Notes: generated by a model from the letters alone, not told the origin. DNA of 64,000 nt from Candidatus Pantoea formicae (GCF_011752625.1 NZ_VWXD01000004.1:1-64000); one strand, 5' to 3'; counted from the first letter of the stretch, positions 1 to 9,436 are shown. Translations and numbers: made by a program.

Positions 1-161
1 TCTGTAAAACGTCATAATGAATTTCATTATGTGTTCACTCGTGAGACTTGATATTTTTTACGTCCGGAGACGCTGATATCAATCCTGCGAGTGCCCACAC
101 AGATTGTCTGATAAATTGTTAAAGAGCGGTGCAATCAGCGCGTTAGCTTGCTGTTGCGAGG
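1..161 (-). promoter_or_regulatory. rRNA operon leader with boxA antitermination site
   Basis: Read on the minus strand, this stretch closely resembles the enterobacterial rrn leader that precedes 16S rRNA. The boxA element GCTCTTTAACAA lies at 116-127 and is followed by the conserved ATTTATCAGACAATCTGTG block that contributes to Nus-factor antitermination and to the stem used by RNase III around 16S. The 16S gene itself is not in the window; its start should lie a few tens of bases left of position 1. The similarity is recalled from E. coli rrn leaders. Confidence 0.88.
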
Positions 162-167
162 TGGCGT

Positions 168-195
168 ATATTACGCTTTCCTCCTTCAGAGTCAA
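168..195 (-). promoter_or_regulatory. rrn P2 promoter
   Basis: On the minus strand a TTGACT -35 (190-195) and a TAATAT -10 (168-173) are separated by 16 bp, with a downstream discriminator ACGCCACC. This is the arrangement of enterobacterial rrn P2, placed between P1 and the boxA leader. Confidence 0.85.
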
Positions 196-288
196 ACACT
201 TTTTTCAGCGTCTTTCTCCGGCGGGATGAATCATTTCACTCCCTGCTGAGCCGTCTGCGTTGCCGCTTTGCCGTCTCAGTGGTGGCGC

Positions 289-316
289 ATTATAGGCAGG
301 TTCTGAGGAAGCGCAA
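289..316 (-). promoter_or_regulatory. rrn P1 promoter
   Basis: Minus-strand TTGCGC -35 (311-316) and a perfect TATAAT -10 (289-294) are separated by 16 bp, the short spacer typical of rrn P1, and followed by a GC-rich discriminator GCGCCACC expected for stringent and growth-rate control. An A/T-rich stretch at about 317-360 is in the position of an UP element. The promoter starts almost directly after the gmhB stop codon. Confidence 0.87.
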
Positions 317-371
317 GGGCAATTTTCAAGTTTTTATTCGTTCGCTTGAAAATTGCACAAAACCACCTAAA

Positions 372-932
372 TTAGCCCTTTTTAATGCGTCCAGGCAGCT
401 CTGAAAGGCTATTAAGCACCCAATCTGCTTCATTTTCCCCTTCAGCGGTGACCGGCTTACCAGTACGCACCAGCACTTTAGTGCCCACACCTGCCGCTGC
501 AGCTGCCTGCATATCTTCTATTTTGTCACCTACCATATAAGAAGCAGCCATATCGATGTTCAGATGCTTCTGCGCAGAGAGCAGCATACCAGGCTGTGGC
601 TTACGACAATCACACACCTGACGATACTCTTTTACTGTTGCATCTGGCAGATGAGGACAGAAATAGATGCCATCAAGATCGACATCACGATCCGCCAGCG
701 ACCAATCCATCCATTCGGTAAGCTGCATAAACTGGTCTTCGGTAAACATGCCGCGCGCAATACCGGACTGATTGGTCACCAAAACCAGCGCGTAGCCCAT
801 CTTCTTCAGCGCCTGTAACGCTTCAATGGTGCCGTCGATGAATTCAAAATTATCGATTTCGTGAACATAACCATGATCGACATTTAGGGTGCCATCACGA
901 TCTAGAAAAATAGCGGGGACTTTGTTCGACAC
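372..932 (-). CDS. gmhB: D-glycero-beta-D-manno-heptose 1,7-bisphosphate 7-phosphatase
   Basis: GmhB removes the C7 phosphate of heptose bisphosphate in the ADP-heptose pathway that supplies the lipopolysaccharide inner core; it is a cytosolic HAD-family phosphatase. The HAD motif I DRDGT is at residues 11-15, the TNQSGIARG motif II near residue 53, and the GDK motif near residue 136. Cysteines and a histidine around 92-109 (CPH, CDC) match the zinc site of the family. The 186-residue length is normal. The start is GTG, with AGGAG seven bases upstream. It is divergent from metN and is followed immediately by rrn promoters, as in the E. coli gmhB-rrnH neighbourhood. Confidence 0.95.
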   Translation of the reverse strand: MSNKVPAIFLDRDGTLNVDHGYVHEIDNFEFIDGTIEALQALKKMGYALVLVTNQSGIARGMFTEDQFMQLTEWMDWSLADRDVDLDGIYFCPHLPDATVKEYRQVCDCRKPQPGMLLSAQKHLNIDMAASYMVGDKIEDMQAAAAAGVGTKVLVRTGKPVTAEGENEADWVLNSLSELPGRIKKG

Positions 933-1021
933 GTAGAAACTCCTGCTGCAAATAATGCCGCACAGTATCGCATGATTGCATATATAGAGAGAATGGCAGA
1001 TTGAATGACTTCGATTGATTT

Positions 1022-1045
1022 AGCCGTCTGGATGCCTTAACATCC
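1022..1045 (+). promoter_or_regulatory. tandem MetJ operator (MET boxes) upstream of metN
   Basis: Three consecutive 8-mers, AGCCGTCT, GGATGCCT and TAACATCC, resemble repeats of the MetJ consensus AGACGTCT. They lie 76 bp before metN. A weak promoter (TTGATT at 1015-1020, TAACAT at 1038-1043, 17-bp spacer) overlaps the boxes, so repressor binding would block RNA polymerase. MetJ with S-adenosylmethionine is the known repressor of metNIQ in enterobacteria; its use here is an inference from the motif. Confidence 0.75.
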
Positions 1046-1120
1046 ATCCAAATTTCACGCAGTGCCATCGCGTGAAACCCGATACACCACGGACAACGCA
1101 ACACGATAACTATTAAACTA

Positions 1121-2152
1121 ATGATTAAACTCGAAAACATTACCAAAGTGTTCCAGCAAGGTTCACGCACCATTCAGGCGCTTTCAAACGTCAGCCTGCA
1201 CGTGCCTGCCGGACAGATTTATGGCGTCATCGGTGCTTCCGGTGCCGGTAAAAGTACGCTGATCCGCTGCGTTAACTTGCTTGAGCGTCCAACATCAGGA
1301 CGTGTTCTGGTTGATGGGCAGGATTTAACTGCCCTCTCCTCTTCAAAACTGACGCTGGCACGCCGTCAGATTGGCATGATCTTCCAGCACTTCAATTTGA
1401 TGAACTCACGAACCGTCGCAGGTAACGTTGCGCTGCCGCTTGAATTGGGCAACCTGTCACGTGAGCAGATCAAAAACCGCGTAACTGAACTGCTGGAGTT
1501 AGTTGGACTGGCGGACAAGCACGACAGCTGGCCCGCGAATCTTTCCGGTGGGCAAAAACAGCGTGTGGCGATTGCGCGTGCGCTGGCCACTAATCCAAAA
1601 GTTTTGCTGTGCGACGAAGCCACCAGCGCCCTCGACCCAGCTACCACGCGTTCCATCTTAGAATTACTGAAAGACATCAACCGCCGTCTGGGGATCACTA
1701 TTCTACTGATCACTCATGAGATGGATGTGGTGAAACGCATCTGCGACCAGGTTGCCGTTATCAGTAATGGCGAATTGATTGAGAAAGACAGCGTTAGCGA
1801 AGTGTTCTCACATCCTAAAACGCCGTTGGCACAGCAATTCATTCAATCGACGCTGCATCTGGATATCCCAGACGATTACCAGCAGCGCATGCAGCCGCAA
1901 GCCTCTGCTGAAAGCGTCCCGCTGTTGCGTCTGGAGTTCACCGGCAAATCGGTAGATGCGCCGCTGCTGTCAGAAGCTGCTCGTCGCTTCAATGTGAATA
2001 ACAACATTATCAGTGCGCAGATGGATTACGCCGGCGGCGTGAAGTTCGGCATCATGCTGGCCGAGATGGATGGCAGTGAAACAGATACACAGGCAGCGAT
2101 TGCCTGGCTGAAAGAAAATCATGTGAAAGTAGAGGTACTGGGTTATGTCTGA
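1121..2152 (+). CDS. metN: methionine ABC transporter ATP-binding protein
   Basis: MetN is the cytoplasmic ATPase of the MetNIQ importer for D- and L-methionine. Walker A (GASGAGKST) is at residues 38-46, the LSGGQ signature at 141-145 and the Walker B DE at 165-166. After about residue 260 a C-terminal NIL domain is present, which in the E. coli protein binds methionine and trans-inhibits transport. The length of 343 residues equals the E. coli protein. It is first in the metNIQ operon, overlaps metI by 8 bp, and has MetJ-type operators upstream. Confidence 0.96.
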   Translation: MIKLENITKVFQQGSRTIQALSNVSLHVPAGQIYGVIGASGAGKSTLIRCVNLLERPTSGRVLVDGQDLTALSSSKLTLARRQIGMIFQHFNLMNSRTVAGNVALPLELGNLSREQIKNRVTELLELVGLADKHDSWPANLSGGQKQRVAIARALATNPKVLLCDEATSALDPATTRSILELLKDINRRLGITILLITHEMDVVKRICDQVAVISNGELIEKDSVSEVFSHPKTPLAQQFIQSTLHLDIPDDYQQRMQPQASAESVPLLRLEFTGKSVDAPLLSEAARRFNVNNNIISAQMDYAGGVKFGIMLAEMDGSETDTQAAIAWLKENHVKVEVLGYV

Positions 2153-2798
2153 AGCGATGCTGTGGTTACTGACGCGTGGCGTCTGGGAAACGCTGATGAT
2201 GACCTTCGTCTCTGGTTTCTTTGGTTTTGTGCTCGGCCTACCCGTCGGCGTGCTGCTCTACGTCACTCGCCCAGGACAGATTCTGGCCAATGGCGCGCTC
2301 TATCGCGTGCTCTCAGCGGTGGTGAATATCTTCCGTTCAATCCCCTTCATTATATTGTTGGTGTGGATGATTCCCTTCACGCGCATGATTGTCGGCACCT
2401 CCATTGGTTTGCAGGCCGCGATCGTGCCACTGACAGTCGGCGCAGCACCATTCATTGCGCGTATGGTTGAGAATGCGCTGTTAGAGCTGCCAACCGGTTT
2501 GATTGAAGCCTCACGCGCGATGGGTGCCACGCCACTGCAAATCGTGCGTAAAGTACTGCTGCCAGAAGCCCTACCGGGTCTGGTGAATGCCGCTACAATT
2601 ACCCTGATTACGCTGGTTGGCTACTCCGCGATGGGCGGCGCAGTCGGCGCGGGTGGTCTGGGTCAGATTGGCTATCAATATGGTTACATTGGCTATAACG
2701 CCACTGTGATGAATACCGTGCTGATTTTGCTGGTTGTTCTGGTGTATCTCATTCAATTCTGTGGCGACCGCATTGTCCGTGCTGTGTCACATAAATAA
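2145..2798 (+). CDS. metI: methionine ABC transporter permease
   Basis: MetI is the inner-membrane permease of the methionine importer. The 217-residue protein shows five hydrophobic segments and the EAA-type coupling loop around residues 120-140 ([20 protein letters not shown]), which docks to MetN. It begins inside the end of metN (8-bp overlap), implying translational coupling, and is followed 37 bp later by metQ. Confidence 0.95.
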   Translation: MSEAMLWLLTRGVWETLMMTFVSGFFGFVLGLPVGVLLYVTRPGQILANGALYRVLSAVVNIFRSIPFIILLVWMIPFTRMIVGTSIGLQAAIVPLTVGAAPFIARMVENALLELPTGLIEASRAMGATPLQIVRKVLLPEALPGLVNAATITLITLVGYSAMGGAVGAGGLGQIGYQYGYIGYNATVMNTVLILLVVLVYLIQFCGDRIVRAVSHK

Positions 2799-2835
2799 GT
2801 AAACAACATCAATAGTCCTCTATTAAGGAAAGGAT

Positions 2836-3651
2836 ATGTCTTTCACATTTAAAAAGATTGCCGCTGTGGGTGCTCTGATTGGCGCAATTGCGCTGGCAGG
2901 ATGCGATCAGAAAGCTAAAGATCCAAACCACATCAAAGTGGGTGTGATTGTCGGTGCTGAGCAGCAGGTTGCTGAAACTGCAGTTAAAGTCGCTAAAGAA
3001 AAATACAACCTGGATGTTGAGCTGGTGACCTTTAACGATTATGTGCTGCCAAACGAAGCGCTGAGCAAAGGCGACATCGATGTCAACGCCTTCCAGCATA
3101 AGCCATATCTCGATCAGCAGATCAAAGACCGTGGCTACAAACTGGTCCCGGTCGGCAATACCTTCGTGTATCCAATCGCTGGCTACTCGAAAAAGATCAA
3201 GTCACTGGATGAACTGCAAAACGGTGCACAGATTGCGATTCCTAACGATCCAACCAACCTTGGTCGTTCACTGCTGCTGCTGCAGAAAGTGGGCCTGATC
3301 AAACTGAAAGATGGCGTGGGCCTGCTGCCAACCTCTCTGGATATCGTAGAGAACCCTAAAAACCTGAAGATTGTTGAGCTGGAAGCACCACAGCTGCCAC
3401 GTTCACTGGACGATCAGCAGATTGCTCTGGCGGTGATCAACACCACTTACGCCAGCCAGATTGGTCTGACGCCAGCAAAAGATGGCATCTTTGTGGAAGA
3501 TAAAGATTCTCCTTACGTGAACCTGATCGTCAGCCGTGAAGATAATAAAGATGCGGAAAACGTGAAGAAATTTGTTCAGGCATATCAGTCTGATGAAGTT
3601 TCTGAAGCCGCGAACAAAATCTTCAACGGTGGTGCAGTTAAAGGCTGGTAA
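2836..3651 (+). CDS. metQ: methionine-binding lipoprotein
   Basis: MetQ is the substrate-binding component of MetNIQ, held at the inner membrane in the periplasm as a lipoprotein. A signal peptide ends in the lipobox LAGC with the lipidated cysteine near residue 23; the next residue is Asp (CDQ), the classic Lol-avoidance residue for inner-membrane retention. The rest is an NlpA/MetQ-type periplasmic binding fold. The 271-residue length is normal. A good GGA-type ribosome site (AAGGAAAGGAT) precedes the ATG. It is the last gene of the operon and is followed by a strong terminator. Confidence 0.96.
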   Translation: MSFTFKKIAAVGALIGAIALAGCDQKAKDPNHIKVGVIVGAEQQVAETAVKVAKEKYNLDVELVTFNDYVLPNEALSKGDIDVNAFQHKPYLDQQIKDRGYKLVPVGNTFVYPIAGYSKKIKSLDELQNGAQIAIPNDPTNLGRSLLLLQKVGLIKLKDGVGLLPTSLDIVENPKNLKIVELEAPQLPRSLDDQQIALAVINTTYASQIGLTPAKDGIFVEDKDSPYVNLIVSREDNKDAENVKKFVQAYQSDEVSEAANKIFNGGAVKGW

Positions 3652-3673
3652 TTTTCGCCTTTGATGCCATCCA

Positions 3674-3700
3674 GGGCGGCTTCGGCCGCCCTTTCTTTTT
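3674..3700 (+). terminator. intrinsic terminator of metNIQ
   Basis: A 7-bp GC stem (GGGCGGC / GCCGCCC) with a stable TTCG tetraloop is followed by TTTCTTTTT, 22 bp after the metQ stop codon. Confidence 0.92.
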
Positions 3701-3766
3701 GCTGACTTGTTATTTAATCCCGTCCTTGTTTCAATAACGCCACTTTTTTCTATTGAGGATGTTGCT

Positions 3767-4168
3767 ATGCGTTTCTTACCGCTCTGCTTGTTAGCCTTAA
3801 TGCTAACTGGGTGTGTACGTGAATATCACCCAATAAGCAGCGCCCCCGCTCGTCCGCAACAGTCATCCAGCGAACCTGAGCGCAAACCCACGCCTCGCCC
3901 TGCGCCAGTGAAGATTTATACCGATGCGGCCGATCTGGTTAGCAACCCGTTCCGCGATCTGGGTGAAGTTTCCGCCGATGATTGCCAAAGCAGCAGCCAG
4001 GATTCACCACCAAACATCAATACCGCGCGTAAACGTCTGCAGATCAAAGCTGCCAACATGAAAGCGAATGCCGTTCTGCTGCATAAATGCGAAATCGTCA
4101 CCAGCACGCCAGGCTGCTATCGCCAGGCCATTTGCCAAGGTTCAGCACTGAAAGTTTCCAATCAATGA
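3767..4168 (+). CDS. rcsF: outer-membrane lipoprotein RcsF, envelope stress sensor of the Rcs phosphorelay
   Basis: RcsF senses lipopolysaccharide and peptidoglycan damage and relieves IgaA inhibition of the Rcs phosphorelay. The chosen ATG gives 133 residues, starting MRFLPLCLLALML and reaching the lipobox LTGC at about residue 16; a TGAGGA ribosome site lies 7 bp upstream. An upstream ATG at 3707 would put about 20 extra residues before the signal peptide and is rejected. A proline-rich linker (about 20-50) precedes a globular domain with four cysteines after the lipidated one, fitting the two non-consecutive disulfides known in E. coli RcsF. The stop overlaps the trmO start (ATGA). Confidence 0.93.
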   Translation: MRFLPLCLLALMLTGCVREYHPISSAPARPQQSSSEPERKPTPRPAPVKIYTDAADLVSNPFRDLGEVSADDCQSSSQDSPPNINTARKRLQIKAANMKANAVLLHKCEIVTSTPGCYRQAICQGSALKVSNQ

Positions 4169-4869
4169 GTGATTTTGCCTTTGCGCAAATCGGCGTCATT
4201 CGTTCGCCGTGGAAAGAAAAATTTGCCGTACCGCGCCAGCCTGGCTTAGTTCAGGATGGCGGCGGCGAGTTACATCTCTTGCCACCTTATAATCAGCCAG
4301 AAGCGGTGCGAGGGCTTGAAGCGTTCAGCCATCTTTGGGTGCTGTTTGTTTTCCATCAGACCATGGAAGGCGGCTGGCGTCCGACGGTGCGACCTCCACG
4401 GTTAGGGGGCAACGCGCGCATGGGTGTCTTTGCCACGCGCTCGACCTTTCGCCCCAATCCAATCGGCATGTCGCTGGTTGAATTGAAAGGCATTCGTTGT
4501 GAAAAGCAGCAGGTGATTTTACAACTCGGTAGTCTGGATTTAGTCGATGGCACACCGGTAGTCGATATCAAACCCTATCTGCCGTTTGCTGAAGCCCTGC
4601 CCGATGCCCGCGCTGGCTTTGCCCAGAGCGCACCGGATGCCACCATGCCCGTGCGTTTCTCGGCTCTGGCGCAGAACCAAATTCAGCAGCAGAAAAACCA
4701 TCCCAATCTGGCACGTTTTATCGCTGACGTTTTAGCGCAGGATCCCCGCCCAGCTTACCGTAAAGGTGAAGCGGGAGATCGTGAGTATGCTGCCTGGCTA
4801 CTCGACTTTAACGTGCGCTGGCGTATCGATGAGATCGGCACAGAAGTGATCGCTCTCGATCCACGCTAA
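4165..4869 (+). CDS. trmO: tRNA (N6-threonylcarbamoyladenosine37-N6)-methyltransferase
   Basis: TrmO (TsaA/YaeB) uses S-adenosylmethionine to methylate t6A37 in tRNAs reading ACY codons. The start was moved from 4087 to the ATG that overlaps the rcsF stop, giving 234 residues against 235 in E. coli. The N-terminal beta-barrel contains the family pattern IGVIRSPW near residue 8 and TRSTFRPNPIGMS near residue 92. The C-terminal part has the DPRPAYRKG segment characteristic of the family. Coupled translation with rcsF is likely. Confidence 0.94.
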   Translation: MSDFAFAQIGVIRSPWKEKFAVPRQPGLVQDGGGELHLLPPYNQPEAVRGLEAFSHLWVLFVFHQTMEGGWRPTVRPPRLGGNARMGVFATRSTFRPNPIGMSLVELKGIRCEKQQVILQLGSLDLVDGTPVVDIKPYLPFAEALPDARAGFAQSAPDATMPVRFSALAQNQIQQQKNHPNLARFIADVLAQDPRPAYRKGEAGDREYAAWLLDFNVRWRIDEIGTEVIALDPR

Positions 4870-4959
4870 AACAAGCTTTTGAGTGAATGATCTCGCTGGT
4901 ACACTAGCCGCCAGAAAAATTTTTGTCAGTGTCCTTCCGTACAACTGGAATCGTAATCA

Positions 4960-6678
4960 ATGCGTACTACTCAATATCTGCTCTCTACCCTGAAAGAGAC
5001 GCCATCCGATGCGGAAGTGATCAGCCACCAGCTGATGCTGCGCGCCGGTATGATCCGTAAACTGGCTTCTGGTCTTTATACCTGGCTGCCGACCGGTGTT
5101 CGCGTGCTGCGAAAAGTTGAAAACATCGTACGCGAAGAGATGAACAACGCGGGCGCGATTGAGATCTCCATGCCGGTGGTTCAGCCTGCCGATTTATGGG
5201 AAGAGAGCGGCCGTTGGGAGCAGTACGGCCCAGAACTGCTGCGCATTAAAGATCGCCACGAGCGTCCGTTCGTGCTGGGTCCAACCCATGAAGAAGTGGT
5301 CACCGATCTGATCCGTAATGAGCTGAGCTCGTACAAACAGCTGCCACTGAATCTGTATCAGATCCAAACCAAATTCCGCGACGAAGTGCGCCCACGTTTT
5401 GGTGTGATGCGTTCACGTGAATTCATCATGAAAGATGCTTACTCCTTCCACATCTCACAGGAATCCTTGCAGGAAACCTACGATGCGATGTATCGCGCTT
5501 ATAGCCAGAGCTTTAGCCGTATGGGGCTGGATTTCCGTGCGGTGCAAGCAGATACCGGTTCGATTGGCGGTAGTGGCTCTCACGAATTCCAGGTACTGGC
5601 GCAGAGTGGTGAAGATGATGTGATCTTCTCCAGCGAATCCGATTACGCAGCCAACATCGAAAAAGCAGAAGCCGTGGCGCCAGCGGGCGAACGTCCTGCG
5701 GCAACCCAGGCCATGACACAGTTTGCTACGCCAAACGCTAAAACCATTGCTGAGCTGGTCGAGCAACATCAGATCCCGGTTGAGAAAACCGTGAAGACGC
5801 TGATCGTGAAAGGTACTGAAGAGAGCGGCCACGCACTGGTTGCCTTGCTGGTTCGCGGCGATCACGAACTGAACGAAATCAAAGCCGAGCATCTGGATAT
5901 TGTTGCCTCTCCACTGGAGATGGGCAGTGAAGAAGCGATTCGCGCAGCCGTTGGCGCGGGCTTTGGTTCAATCGGCCCGGTTGGTTTGAACATGCCTGTC
6001 ATTGCCGACCGCACCGTGGCCAAAATGAGCGACTTCTCAGCAGGTGCCAACATTGATGGTCAGCACTTCGCCGGTATCAACTGGGTGCGCGATTTGCCAG
6101 AAGCCCGTGTGGAAGATATCCGTAACGTCGTCGAAGGCGATCCAAGCCCAGATGGTAAAGGCACACTGCAGATCAAACGTGGTATCGAAGTGGGCCACAT
6201 CTTCCAGCTGGGTACCAAGTACTCTGACGCAATGAAAGCTGCCGTCCAGGGTGAAGAGGGCCGCAACCAGATCATGACCATGGGTTGCTACGGCATTGGG
6301 ATCACCCGTGTTGTTGCAGCGGCGATTGAGCAGAACCATGACGAACGCGGCATCATCTGGCCGGCCGCGCTGGCACCGTTCGAAGTGGCAATTTTGCCAA
6401 TGAACATGCAGAAATCGTTCCGCGTGAAGGAGCTGGCAGAAGAGCTGTACAGCCAACTCCGTGCCAAAGGCATTGATGTGATTCTGGATGACCGTAAAGA
6501 GCGTCCAGGTGTGATGTTCGCTGATATGGAGCTGATTGGCGTACCGCACACTATCGTCATCGGTGACCGTAACCTCGACAATGAAGAGATCGAGTACAAG
6601 GCACGCGCATCCAGCGAGAAGCAGATGATCAAACAGCACGATATTGTCGAGTTCCTGGCAAAAGCGCTGAACAAGTAA
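4960..6678 (+). CDS. proS: prolyl-tRNA synthetase
   Basis: ProS charges tRNA-Pro. It is a class II synthetase of the long bacterial type: catalytic motifs 1-2 in the first 200 residues (for example [21 protein letters not shown]), then the INS editing domain of roughly residues 225-400, which deacylates Ala-tRNA-Pro, then motif 3 (GCYGIGITR near residue 443) and the anticodon-binding domain. The length of 572 residues equals that of the E. coli enzyme. In E. coli proS is flanked by yaeF and nlpE; neither is present here. Confidence 0.97.
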   Translation: MRTTQYLLSTLKETPSDAEVISHQLMLRAGMIRKLASGLYTWLPTGVRVLRKVENIVREEMNNAGAIEISMPVVQPADLWEESGRWEQYGPELLRIKDRHERPFVLGPTHEEVVTDLIRNELSSYKQLPLNLYQIQTKFRDEVRPRFGVMRSREFIMKDAYSFHISQESLQETYDAMYRAYSQSFSRMGLDFRAVQADTGSIGGSGSHEFQVLAQSGEDDVIFSSESDYAANIEKAEAVAPAGERPAATQAMTQFATPNAKTIAELVEQHQIPVEKTVKTLIVKGTEESGHALVALLVRGDHELNEIKAEHLDIVASPLEMGSEEAIRAAVGAGFGSIGPVGLNMPVIADRTVAKMSDFSAGANIDGQHFAGINWVRDLPEARVEDIRNVVEGDPSPDGKGTLQIKRGIEVGHIFQLGTKYSDAMKAAVQGEEGRNQIMTMGCYGIGITRVVAAAIEQNHDERGIIWPAALAPFEVAILPMNMQKSFRVKELAEELYSQLRAKGIDVILDDRKERPGVMFADMELIGVPHTIVIGDRNLDNEEIEYKARASSEKQMIKQHDIVEFLAKALNK

Positions 6679-6683
6679 GACTG

Positions 6684-6709
6684 AAACGCCTCCAGCTGGA
6701 GGCGTTTTT
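6684..6709 (+). terminator. proS intrinsic terminator
   Basis: A perfect stem AAACGCCTCC / GGAGGCGTTT with an AGCT loop is followed by a T run. The end of the convergent arfB gene abuts it, so arfB transcripts read the same hairpin without a good T tract. Confidence 0.85.
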
Positions 6710-7119
6710 CATTGCACTTTTCCCCGCATCGCCTTCACATTACTGCGCCGTGATTTCCCCTCAAGCCGCCGCTCTTTCGATGCCCGCGTTGGACGCGTAG
6801 CTCGTCGCGCCTTTTCGACCGTGGTCAGTTCACGAATCAGATTGATTAACCGCTGCAGGGCCGCCTCACGATTCATTTCCTGACTGCGATACTCCTGAGC
6901 TTTGATGATGACCACGCCTTCAGCGCTAATCAGATGGTGGCTTGCCGCAAGCAGACGCTCCTTGTAAAAAGGCGGCAGCGATGATGCGTGAATATCAAAA
7001 CGCAGATGAATCGCAGTGGAGGTTTTATTCACATGCTGTCCACCCGCTCCCTGTGCACGGATGGCACTGAGCTCTACTTCATTGTCGGCAAGTGAGACCG
7101 ATCGTGACACGACAATCAT
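6709..7119 (-). CDS. arfB: alternative ribosome-rescue factor ArfB (peptidyl-tRNA hydrolase)
   Basis: ArfB (YaeJ) releases nascent chains from ribosomes stalled without a stop codon. The GGQ catalytic motif is at about residues 26-28 ([11 protein letters not shown]), and the C-terminal ~35 residues are rich in Lys and Arg, the tail that reads the empty mRNA channel. At 136 residues it is close to the 140 of E. coli. AGGTG lies a few bases before the ATG. In E. coli nlpE and yaeF separate it from proS; here the two genes converge directly. Confidence 0.93.
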   Translation of the reverse strand: MIVVSRSVSLADNEVELSAIRAQGAGGQHVNKTSTAIHLRFDIHASSLPPFYKERLLAASHHLISAEGVVIIKAQEYRSQEMNREAALQRLINLIRELTTVEKARRATRPTRASKERRLEGKSRRSNVKAMRGKVQ

Positions 7120-7335
7120 CTGTCACCTGCCGTTAAGTACGGCGTTGTGCCGCGTAATAACCTGTTCATCAACTTAACCTTTTGTGCGCCGTTGAAATAC
7201 TTGAGACCAGCGCTATATGTCACTTTTACACTTTTCTTTGCATACATCACACCTCCCCCTGGCTGATTTCCATGAAAACCCTGTGATATAGTCGCTTATC
7301 AACCAGAGTATTTAAGCTCTGCTGAGGAGGTGTAT

Positions 7336-7536
7336 GTGCAAAAGTATTGTGAGTTAGTTCGCCAGAAGTATGCCGAAATTGGTAGTGGCGACCTGGGGTA
7401 TGTGCCAGACGCGATAGGTTGCGCGTTAAACGCACTTAACGATATTGCCGCTAATTCTGCGCTAAACTCTTCTGTCAGGGAACAAGCAGCTTATGCTGCT
7501 GCAAACTTATTGGTGAGCGACTATGTTGACGAATGA
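7336..7536 (+). CDS. yaeP: YaeP family protein of unknown function
   Basis: This 66-residue protein matches YaeP (UPF0253) throughout, including the segments [15 protein letters not shown] and [14 protein letters not shown]. No biochemical function is established for the family. The start is a GTG preceded by GAGGAGG with a 5-bp gap; an in-frame GTG six bases earlier overlaps that ribosome site and is rejected. The last 14 bp overlap rof, so the two small genes are probably translated together. A possible -10 (TATAGT, 7287-7292) is seen upstream, but the -35 is poor. Confidence 0.87.
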   Translation: MQKYCELVRQKYAEIGSGDLGYVPDAIGCALNALNDIAANSALNSSVREQAAYAAANLLVSDYVDE

Positions 7537-7786
7537 AGCCTACAAACCCATCAACTGCGATGACTACGATAGCCTCGAACTCGCCTGCACCAAACACTGG
7601 ACGCTGTCTTTGGAGTTAAAAAATGGCGATCAGATTAAGGCGAAAGCCGTGGACATGGTTTCGCGTAAAAACGTGGAATACCTGACCGTCGATCTCTCTG
7701 GTGAAACCCGCGAACTGCGGCTTGACCATATCGCCAGCTTCAGCCACCCTGAGCTGGGCACCGTCATCGTCAGCGAAGACGAATAA
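7523..7786 (+). CDS. rof: Rho-binding antiterminator Rof (YaeO)
   Basis: Rof binds Rho near its primary RNA site and inhibits Rho-dependent termination. The 87-residue protein carries the family blocks [13 protein letters not shown] at residues 10-22 and VSRKNVEYL and [17 protein letters not shown] further on, an Sm-like fold. The many acidic residues at the N-terminus and the C-terminal SEDE agree with an acidic protein that contacts Rho. It overlaps yaeP by 14 bp and converges on the cytochrome gene. Confidence 0.93.
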   Translation: MLTNEAYKPINCDDYDSLELACTKHWTLSLELKNGDQIKAKAVDMVSRKNVEYLTVDLSGETRELRLDHIASFSHPELGTVIVSEDE

Positions 7787-7797
7787 ATCCTGCATCT

Positions 7798-7819
7798 GGG
7801 CGGGAATCTTTTCCCGCCC
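7798..7819. terminator. hairpin between convergent rof and cytochrome c genes
   Basis: A perfect 9-bp stem (GGGCGGGAA / TTCCCGCCC) with a TCTT loop lies between the two convergent stop codons. No T tract follows on either strand, so it may protect 3' ends or terminate weakly rather than act as a classic terminator. Confidence 0.45.
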
Positions 7820-7826
7820 CCCTCGC

Positions 7827-8138
7827 CTAAGGCTTCAACGAACTGTAATACGCCGCTAAATCTTGCATATCCTGATCGCCCAATCCCGCCACAAAGGCTT
7901 TCATCACCTCTGCCTGGCCACCGCTACGCTCCCCTTTTTTATAAGCCTGCAATGCATGCAGCAAGTAGGGCGCATGTTGAGCTGCGAGATTGGGATAGAG
8001 AGGTACAGCACTTTTACCTTCCGCTCCATGACAGGCCTGACAACTTGCCGCTTTCTGTGACCCCGCATTAGCATCACCATCGGCAAACGCCGGTAACGCA
8101 GCAGCCAGCAAAGCCGCTGCCATCCAGTATTTCATCAT
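7827..8138 (-). CDS. small periplasmic c-type cytochrome (class I, c553-like)
   Basis: A 103-residue secreted protein with a signal peptide (about residues 1-19, ending PAFA), a haem c attachment motif CQACH at 33-37, and a methionine at about 79 that is well placed as the distal haem ligand. This is the single-haem class I cytochrome c fold; its redox partner cannot be told from sequence. The gene starts 11 bp after the tilS stop and so is probably co-transcribed with it. A second ATG directly follows the first and has the better ribosome-site spacing. E. coli has no homologue in this place. Confidence 0.85.
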   Translation of the reverse strand: MMKYWMAAALLAAALPAFADGDANAGSQKAASCQACHGAEGKSAVPLYPNLAAQHAPYLLHALQAYKKGERSGGQAEVMKAFVAGLGDQDMQDLAAYYSSLKP

Positions 8139-8149
8139 TGCTCTCCATT

Positions 8150-9436
8150 TTATTGTTGTTGTAACCAGACTGCCTGCCAGCCTTGCTCATCGCTGGCCGC
8201 ACCTTCACGGGTGACAAAAATCCCCGGTGCACTAATGAGCGTCTGGTTGTAGTAAATCAGTGGGATACGTTCACGCTGCCACGGTGGCACGCCGAACTCC
8301 TGCCACAATTTTTTCATGTCGCGGCCACCTGCCCGCCCCTGCAAATGATAGTAACCCTGTGCCTGGAAACGAATGTTGATGGATTCGCCCTCAATCGGCT
8401 GGCGTAAGCAAGCTATCTCAGCGTTGCTCTGCAATGTACCTAAACCATCGGGCAACAGAAGCGCCTGGCGACGGTCATGCCAGGTAAGCAAGTGCTGACT
8501 CAGAGAGGGCTGTGGTGTGAGCCAAAATAGTTGCTGGCGATAACGACGCAACGTGAACGGACCAAAACTCAGGCAGGGATTGGCATCTTCGCGGCTGTGC
8601 ATCACTTCATCGGTGATACGTTTTAACGCCTCGCGCGATGGCATTGTCCCCCCTTGCAGTGCGATCCAACGGCGCAACAGTGCATGCCGCTTTGGCTCGC
8701 TCATCGTTAGCAAAGCAGGGAAAGATAGGGCACCTCGTTCATCAACAAGTTGCGTCAGTAGTTCAGCCAGTAGTTCGTCAAGCAACTGCTCCTGCTCACC
8801 ACACAGCGCTGCACTGCGGGCACTCGCAGCACTGAAATGGGGCCAGCGCGTCTGCAACAACGGCAAAATTTGCTGACGCAAAAAATTACGGTCGTAACGG
8901 ACATCAGCATTACTTTCGTCTTCTATCCAACTTAGCTGGTGCTCTGCCGCATAGGCTTCCAGCTGCTGGCGGCTGACATCCAATAGCGGACGCAAATGCA
9001 AATGCGCACCGACTTGACGCTGCTCGGGCATCGCGGCTAATCCAGCCGGACCGCTGCCTCTTTTCAGGGCGAGTAACAGCGTTTCACACTGATCATCCAG
9101 ATGTTGAGCGGTAAGTAAGTGCTCACCGGGTTGCAGTTGTTGAAACAATGCTTGATAGCGCGCTTCGCGAGCTGCGGCTTCGATACCTTTTACCTGCCCA
9201 TCAACCTGAACCCGTAGCACTTCACAGGAAACATGCCACTGATGGCAAATCCCCATACAGTGCGTCGCCCAACTGTCGGCATTTGGGCTTAATCCGTGAT
9301 GAACATGCAAAGCGCGCACGCGCAGTTGTTGGCTCACAAGCTGATGCAGCAACACGGTGGAATCCAGCCCACCACTGAACGCCAGCACATAACTGGCGTC
9401 GGGTGTCAGCAGCGAGGCAAGATGGGAAAAAGACAT
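8150..9436 (-). CDS. tilS: tRNA(Ile)-lysidine synthase
   Basis: TilS attaches lysine to C34 of the CAU-anticodon tRNA-Ile, changing both its codon and amino acid specificity. The PP-loop SGGLDS is at residues 21-26. The N-terminal ATP-pyrophosphatase domain (about 1-215) is followed by the two C-terminal TilS domains of the long type; 428 residues is the usual length for enterobacteria. It lies between gloA2 and the cytochrome gene on the same strand. Confidence 0.95.
   Translation of the reverse strand: MSFSHLASLLTPDASYVLAFSGGLDSTVLLHQLVSQQLRVRALHVHHGLSPNADSWATHCMGICHQWHVSCEVLRVQVDGQVKGIEAAAREARYQALFQQLQPGEHLLTAQHLDDQCETLLLALKRGSGPAGLAAMPEQRQVGAHLHLRPLLDVSRQQLEAYAAEHQLSWIEDESNADVRYDRNFLRQQILPLLQTRWPHFSAASARSAALCGEQEQLLDELLAELLTQLVDERGALSFPALLTMSEPKRHALLRRWIALQGGTMPSREALKRITDEVMHSREDANPCLSFGPFTLRRYRQQLFWLTPQPSLSQHLLTWHDRRQALLLPDGLGTLQSNAEIACLRQPIEGESINIRFQAQGYYHLQGRAGGRDMKKLWQEFGVPPWQRERIPLIYYNQTLISAPGIFVTREGAASDEQGWQAVWLQQQ

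Noticed and set aside
1022..1120. SAM riboswitch upstream of metN
   Set aside because: No riboswitch-like multi-helix leader is visible in this short interval; the MET-box operator explains control.
6037..6639. 200-codon minus-strand frame inside proS
   Set aside because: Antisense shadow of proS, a well-supported essential gene.
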